A stretch of 9,279 nt of DNA from BM509 sp036396915 (GTDB lineage: Bacteria > Desulfobacterota > Desulfuromonadia > Desulfuromonadales > Geopsychrobacteraceae), in assembly GCA_036396915.1 (NCBI GenBank), contig DASWJX010000094.1:1-9279 (forward strand). Direction: 5' to 3'. The translations under genes and the position numbers were made by a program. Below are positions 6,651 to 9,279 of this stretch, piece after piece (the stretch's first letter is position 1; each line of letters begins with the position of its first letter). The notes below the pieces were generated by a model that searched no databases, was not told where the DNA came from, and saw nothing but the letters and a program-made list of their open reading frames with translations.

Positions 6651-6666
6651 TGGCACAACTTTTGGA
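6651..6666 (+). promoter_or_regulatory. sigma54-like -24/-12 element upstream of the NifX-like gene
   Basis: TGGCAC at 6651-6656 and TTGGA at 6662-6666 stand at exactly the sigma54 (RpoN) spacing, matching TGGCAC-N5-TTGCA apart from G in place of the C of the -12 GC. The predicted start falls around 6676, only a few bases before the ATG at 6680. Either the message is nearly leaderless, the true start is the GTG at 6710, or the element is not used. Support comes from the upstream dyads; no good sigma70 promoter was found in this region. Confidence 0.4.
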
Positions 6667-6679
6667 TATACAGATAAGC

Positions 6680-7042
6680 ATGAACAGAGCAAACAACACA
6701 CAAGAGACGGTGACGCTGGCCACCCCCTACTACGGATCGATGATCCGTCCCCAGGGCAGGCCCGAATGTATCTATCTCAAGCTGAGCGCCGATCCGGCCA
6801 GCGGGAAACTCCGCCGAACCGAAGTCTGCGTCTGGGATCCGAAAAAACGGCCCGATCTGCCGGGCTGGCTTTCAGAGCAGGGGGTCCAGGCCCTGCTCTG
6901 CAGTGACAGCCCTGAAGAATCTGTCCAGAGCTTTTCGGCCGCCGGAATCTCCCTCTTTCGCCAACAGCAGGAGGACCTGCAAAAGATGGTCCGCGACTGG
7001 GCAACACAACTGACAACCAAGGGCGGCGCGGTCGCCGCCTGA
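6680..7042 (+). CDS. small protein resembling the NifX/NifB cofactor-binding superfamily
   Basis: A 120-aa soluble protein without signal or membrane segments. Its outline fits the NifX/NifB-C domain: an N-terminal strand and loop VTLATPYYGSMIRP (11-24), a strand with charged turn IYLKLSADPASGKLRRTEV (31-49), and GWLSEQGVQALLCSD (62-76) then AAGISLF (87-93), like the family pattern of a gene-ending L-x-x-x-GV-x-x-L/V followed by GI-x-V/L. The family binds iron-molybdenum or iron-sulfur cofactors and precursors; whether this member does is unknown, as there is no histidine anywhere and only three cysteines (30, 50, 74). The ATG at 6680 lacks a strong ribosome site; GTG at 6710 is an alternative that starts directly at the first strand. 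The frame is open to 6515 without a better start. It heads a unit with two tiny membrane proteins. Confidence 0.6.
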   Translation: MNRANNTQETVTLATPYYGSMIRPQGRPECIYLKLSADPASGKLRRTEVCVWDPKKRPDLPGWLSEQGVQALLCSDSPEESVQSFSAAGISLFRQQQEDLQKMVRDWATQLTTKGGAVAA

Positions 7043-7070
7043 ACCCTTGACCACAGCAGAGGAGCAGAGC

Positions 7071-7214
7071 ATGAAATCCGAGAACATTACCGCCCGGCCC
7101 GAAACCAGACAGAACGTGGTTGTTGCATTGGCCATTTTCGGCATCGCCGCAATCCCGGCATCTCTCTACGTTGCCTGGCCCGCCCTGGCCCACCTCGGCG
7201 GAAAACTGCTGTAA
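7071..7214 (+). CDS. 47-aa single-span membrane protein, mini-protein 1
   Basis: Not a recognised family. The sequence begins MKSENITARPETRQ, a hydrophilic head, followed by one hydrophobic span at about residues 15-40 (VVVALAIFGIAAIPASLYVAWPALA) and a short tail ending GGKLL. An AGGAG ribosome site lies 6 bases before the ATG. It starts 28 bases after the NifX-like gene and 30 bases before a second mini-protein with a related N-terminus (MKAENI), so the two look like diverged copies. Small single-span proteins of this kind are often subunits or regulators of membrane complexes, but no partner is visible here. Confidence 0.7.
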   Translation: MKSENITARPETRQNVVVALAIFGIAAIPASLYVAWPALAHLGGKLL

Positions 7215-7244
7215 CGGCTCCACCACCAACCAAGGAGGCAGATC

Positions 7245-7394
7245 ATGAAAGCAGAAAACATCCATACCAGTCCCATCGAAAAGACCTATAAAGCCGGCGT
7301 CATGGGATCGATGATCTTTGTCGGCGTTTTCCTGACCGCCTTTATCCTCTGGTCGATGGCGTGCCTCGGCGGTGCCGTCTATACCATGCTCTAA
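7245..7394 (+). CDS. 49-aa single-span membrane protein, mini-protein 2
   Basis: Not a recognised family. It begins MKAENIHTSPIEKTYK, then one hydrophobic span at about residues 17-47 (AGVMGSMIFVGVFLTAFILWSMACLGGAVYTML) with Cys40. A strong AAGGAGG (7232-7238) lies 6 bases before the ATG, the best ribosome site of the three-gene unit, suggesting high expression. The head shares MK-x-ENI and a downstream charged stretch with mini-protein 1, and both end in a Gly-rich LGG segment, which supports common origin. Its orientation is predicted with the short basic-acidic head outside the span; the side of the membrane is unknown. Confidence 0.72.
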   Translation: MKAENIHTSPIEKTYKAGVMGSMIFVGVFLTAFILWSMACLGGAVYTML

Positions 7395-7460
7395 ACTGCC
7401 GCCGCCGGAAACGGAACGTAACGAGTCAGCACCCTGATATCGATGCCGCATTTGGTTGAG

Positions 7461-7559
7461 CTCCCTCCCCTTCAAGGGGTGGGTTGGGGTGGGGATGGGC
7501 TGGTTCCAGCACGCCATCACCCCAGCCCCCTCCCGCCCTCCCCCTTGAAGGGGGAGGAG
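7461..7559. repeat. imperfect inverted repeat with G-quadruplex-type arms (MITE-like or dispersed palindromic repeat)
   Basis: The left arm starts CTCCCTCCCCTTCAAGGGG and the right arm ends CCCCCTTGAAGGGGGAGGAG, so the two are imperfect reverse complements around a centre near 7510. A small hairpin GCTGG-TT-CCAGC (7499-7510) lies near the middle. The left arm has five G-runs on the plus strand (7476-7499, loops of 1-2 bases); the right arm has five C-runs (7520-7544), i.e. G-runs on the minus strand. Intergenic elements of this kind are commonly dispersed in GC-rich proteobacterial genomes. No target-site duplication was seen. Confidence 0.7.
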
Positions 7560-7602
7560 ATAAATTCATCAGTGACAGCTGAATAGTTACAACGGAACAA
7601 GA

Positions 7603-7641
7603 AAAAAGGGCAGACGGCTGCGTGCGGCGTCTGCCCTTTTT
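7603..7641. terminator. strong bidirectional intrinsic terminator
   Basis: A 14-bp perfect stem (AAAAAGGGCAGACG at 7603-7616 with its complement at 7628-7641) closes an 11-base loop. The stem's outer A/T tract serves as the U-tract on either strand. It ends the mini-protein unit on the plus strand and ilvC on the minus strand, as expected for convergent genes. The ilvC stop is 50 bases away on its other side. Confidence 0.9.
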
Positions 7642-7690
7642 CGGCATTGGTGACAACGATTAATGCTCTCGCAAAACCCCGGGGGATCAG

Positions 7691-9166
7691 TTAAACAATC
7701 GCCTTCATCCCTTCCATGGCTTCGCGCAGCTCCTCGCCGACCTCTTCGATCAGGTGAGCGCGGATCTCGGCGTTGACCGCCACCAGCATCTGGTTGTCGA
7801 CGCTGTTGTCTTCCAGTTCGAGCCCCTTGCCGATCACGTCGGTGTCCAGCTCGGCCATGAACTCCTGCAGCAGCGGCACGCAGGCATGAGCGAACAGGTA
7901 GCAGCCGTACTCGGCAGTATCGGAGATGATGCGGTTCATTTCGTAGAGCTTCTTGCGCGCGATGGTGTTGGCGATCAGCGGCGTCTCGTGCAGCGACTCG
8001 TAGTAGGCGGATTCGGGCTCGATCCCGGAAACGACCATGGTTTCGAAGGCCAGCTCGACCCCCGCCTTGACCATGGCGACCATCAGGATCGCCTTGTCGA
8101 AGTAGTCCTGCTCGGGAATCTCGACATCCGCCGCCGGCGTGGTCTCGAAGGCGGTCCTGCCGGTCTCCTCACGCCAGGTCAGCAGCTTGATATCGTCGTT
8201 GGCCCAGTCCTCCATCATGGTGGCGGAGAAGGCGCCGGAGAGGATGTCGTCCATGTGCTTTTCGAACAGCGGAGCCATGATCTCCTTCAGCTCATCGGCC
8301 AGATCGAAAGCGATCAGCTTGGCCGGATTGGAAAGACGATCCATCATGTTGGTGATGCCGCCGTGCTTGAGCGCTTCGGTGATGGTTTCCCAGCCGTACT
8401 GGATCAGCTTGACGGCATAACCGGCCTCGATGCCGCTGCGGGTCATCTTGTCGAAACAGAGCAGCGCACCGGCCTGCAGCATGCCGCAGAGGATGGTCTG
8501 CTCACCCATCAGGTCGGACTTGACCTCGGCGACAAAGGAGGATTCGAGAACCCCGGCGCGGTCTCCGCCCTGGGCGCTGCACAGCGCCTTGGCGATCTCC
8601 AGCCCGTCGCCCCGGGGATCGTTTTCGCCATGCACGGCGATCAGGGTCGGCACCCCGAAACCGCGCACATACTCGGCGCGCACTTCGGAACCGGGGCACT
8701 TGGGAGCAACCATGATAACCGTCAGGTCTTCGCGGATCCGGGTCCCTTCCTCGACGATGTTAAAGCCGTGGGCGTAGCAGAAGACCGCGCCCTGCTTCAT
8801 CAGTGGCACCACCGTGTTGACCACATCGGTGTGCTGCTTGTCGGGAGCGAGATTCATGACGATATCGGCAGTCGGCAGCAACTCTTCGTAGGAACCGACG
8901 GCAAAACCGTTTTCGGTGGCGTTGAGGAAGGACTGGCGCTTTTCGGCGATCGCTTCCTTGCGCAGGGTGTAGGCAACGTCCAGCCCGCTGTCGCGCATGT
9001 TCAGGCCCTGGTTCAGCCCCTGGGCGCCGCAACCGACGATGACGATCTTCTTGCCCTCGGCATACGCGCAGCCGTCGCTGAATTCGGACGCATCCATGAA
9101 ACGGCAGGTGCCGAGTTCCTGCAACTGACGGCGAAACGGCAATGAATTGAAATAGTTCTGACCCAT
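7691..9166 (-). CDS. ilvC: ketol-acid reductoisomerase, class II (long form)
   Basis: Second common enzyme of valine, leucine and isoleucine synthesis: an NADPH- and Mg-dependent alkyl migration and reduction of acetolactate or acetohydroxybutyrate to the dihydroxy acid. At 491 aa it is the class II form of E. coli/plant type with a duplicated knotted C-terminal half, not the roughly 330-340-aa class I form. The Rossmann motif VGCGAQGLNQGLNMRDSG lies at 44-61, with Arg69, Arg77 and Ser79 at NADPH-phosphate positions. Active-site residues His133, Lys156, Asp218, Glu222, Glu390, Glu394 and Ser415 are all present, shifted by +1 relative to E. coli IlvC. The ATG at 9166 has an AAGGAG site upstream (complement near 9174-9180). 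It stands alone rather than in an ilvBHC operon and ends at a bidirectional terminator. Confidence 0.97.
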   Translation of the reverse strand: MGQNYFNSLPFRRQLQELGTCRFMDASEFSDGCAYAEGKKIVIVGCGAQGLNQGLNMRDSGLDVAYTLRKEAIAEKRQSFLNATENGFAVGSYEELLPTADIVMNLAPDKQHTDVVNTVVPLMKQGAVFCYAHGFNIVEEGTRIREDLTVIMVAPKCPGSEVRAEYVRGFGVPTLIAVHGENDPRGDGLEIAKALCSAQGGDRAGVLESSFVAEVKSDLMGEQTILCGMLQAGALLCFDKMTRSGIEAGYAVKLIQYGWETITEALKHGGITNMMDRLSNPAKLIAFDLADELKEIMAPLFEKHMDDILSGAFSATMMEDWANDDIKLLTWREETGRTAFETTPAADVEIPEQDYFDKAILMVAMVKAGVELAFETMVVSGIEPESAYYESLHETPLIANTIARKKLYEMNRIISDTAEYGCYLFAHACVPLLQEFMAELDTDVIGKGLELEDNSVDNQMLVAVNAEIRAHLIEEVGEELREAMEGMKAIV

Positions 9167-9225
9167 GTCGCGCTCTCCTTTTCTTTATGGTAGATGTGAA
9201 TGACGATCTGAAACCGATTTTGCGC

Positions 9226-9254
9226 ACCATAACCGATATTCGATATTGCGTAAA
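9226..9254 (-). promoter_or_regulatory. candidate sigma70 promoter of ilvC
   Basis: On the minus strand TTTACG (complement of 9249-9254) and TATGGT (complement of 9226-9231) are 17 bases apart, each matching 4 of 6 consensus positions. The spacer contains two tandem CGATATT copies on the plus strand (9234-9247). The predicted start gives a leader of about 50 bases. The upstream sequence is cut by the window edge, so operators and any leader features beyond it cannot be judged. Confidence 0.35.
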
Positions 9255-9279
9255 TTGATTTGTTTTGCATACAATATTG

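Larger units (their letters stand above)
7395..7690. other. intergenic region between convergent units
   Basis: It holds the roughly 99-bp G-rich inverted repeat (7461-7559) and the bidirectional terminator (7603-7641). Nothing else of note was found in 7395-7460, 7560-7602 or 7642-7690. Confidence 0.6.

Noticed and set aside
7461..7559. CRISPR-like array
   Set aside because: There is one palindromic element only, with no series of equal repeats and spacers.
7754..9145. Long plus-strand open frame (463 aa) opposite ilvC
   Set aside because: It lies entirely antisense to a class II IlvC with all active-site residues; the antisense translation is low-complexity and has no domain, so it is a GC-rich shadow.

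Overview
The window is about 60% GC bacterial DNA with Shine-Dalgarno-led genes, short overlaps and sigma70-like promoters. The gene content suggests a Gram-negative anaerobe of the Desulfuromonadales/Geobacter type (old Deltaproteobacteria): a DUF362 protein with a C-terminal ferredoxin domain beside YjbQ, an LpxL/HtrB-type acyltransferase implying an outer membrane, a XerC recombinase and a typical 2-Cys peroxiredoxin. This assignment is inference from protein style, not a database match.

Layout. (1) 1-1191, minus strand: the first 52 codons of a 2-Cys peroxiredoxin cut by the window edge, with a near-consensus promoter containing a perfect palindrome; upstream of it on the same strand is xerC with all catalytic residues. 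(2) 1242-6134, plus strand: a probable six-gene operon behind a sigma70-like promoter. It encodes a membrane-anchored alpha/beta hydrolase (lipase type), YjbQ, a DUF362 iron-sulfur protein, an LpxL/HtrB-like acyltransferase, a tandem TM2 membrane protein and an O-methyltransferase. The first four genes overlap or nearly abut. (3) 6135-6679: a 545-base gene-free region that is the richest regulatory segment here. It has repeated TTGCA/TGCA elements, including a perfect 16-bp dyad, and a sigma54-like -24/-12 element next to the following gene. (4) 6680-7394, plus strand: a compact three-gene unit of a small soluble protein resembling the NifX/NifB cofactor-binding fold and two very short single-membrane-span proteins that share an N-terminal motif (MK-S/A-ENI). 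(5) 7395-7690: a roughly 99-bp imperfect inverted repeat whose two arms carry G-quadruplex-type G-runs on opposite strands, then a strong bidirectional terminator. (6) 7691-9166, minus strand: ilvC encoding a long, class II (enterobacterial-type, 491 aa) ketol-acid reductoisomerase, alone behind its own promoter.

How the parts relate. The hydrolase-to-methyltransferase operon looks like lipid/envelope and housekeeping accessory functions; only the acyltransferase and hydrolase clearly point to lipid. The most likely undescribed system is the 6420-7394 segment: an apparently activator-controlled (sigma54-type) unit with a NifX-like protein and twin mini-membrane proteins, with no nitrogenase genes in view. 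Its function cannot be read from the sequence alone.
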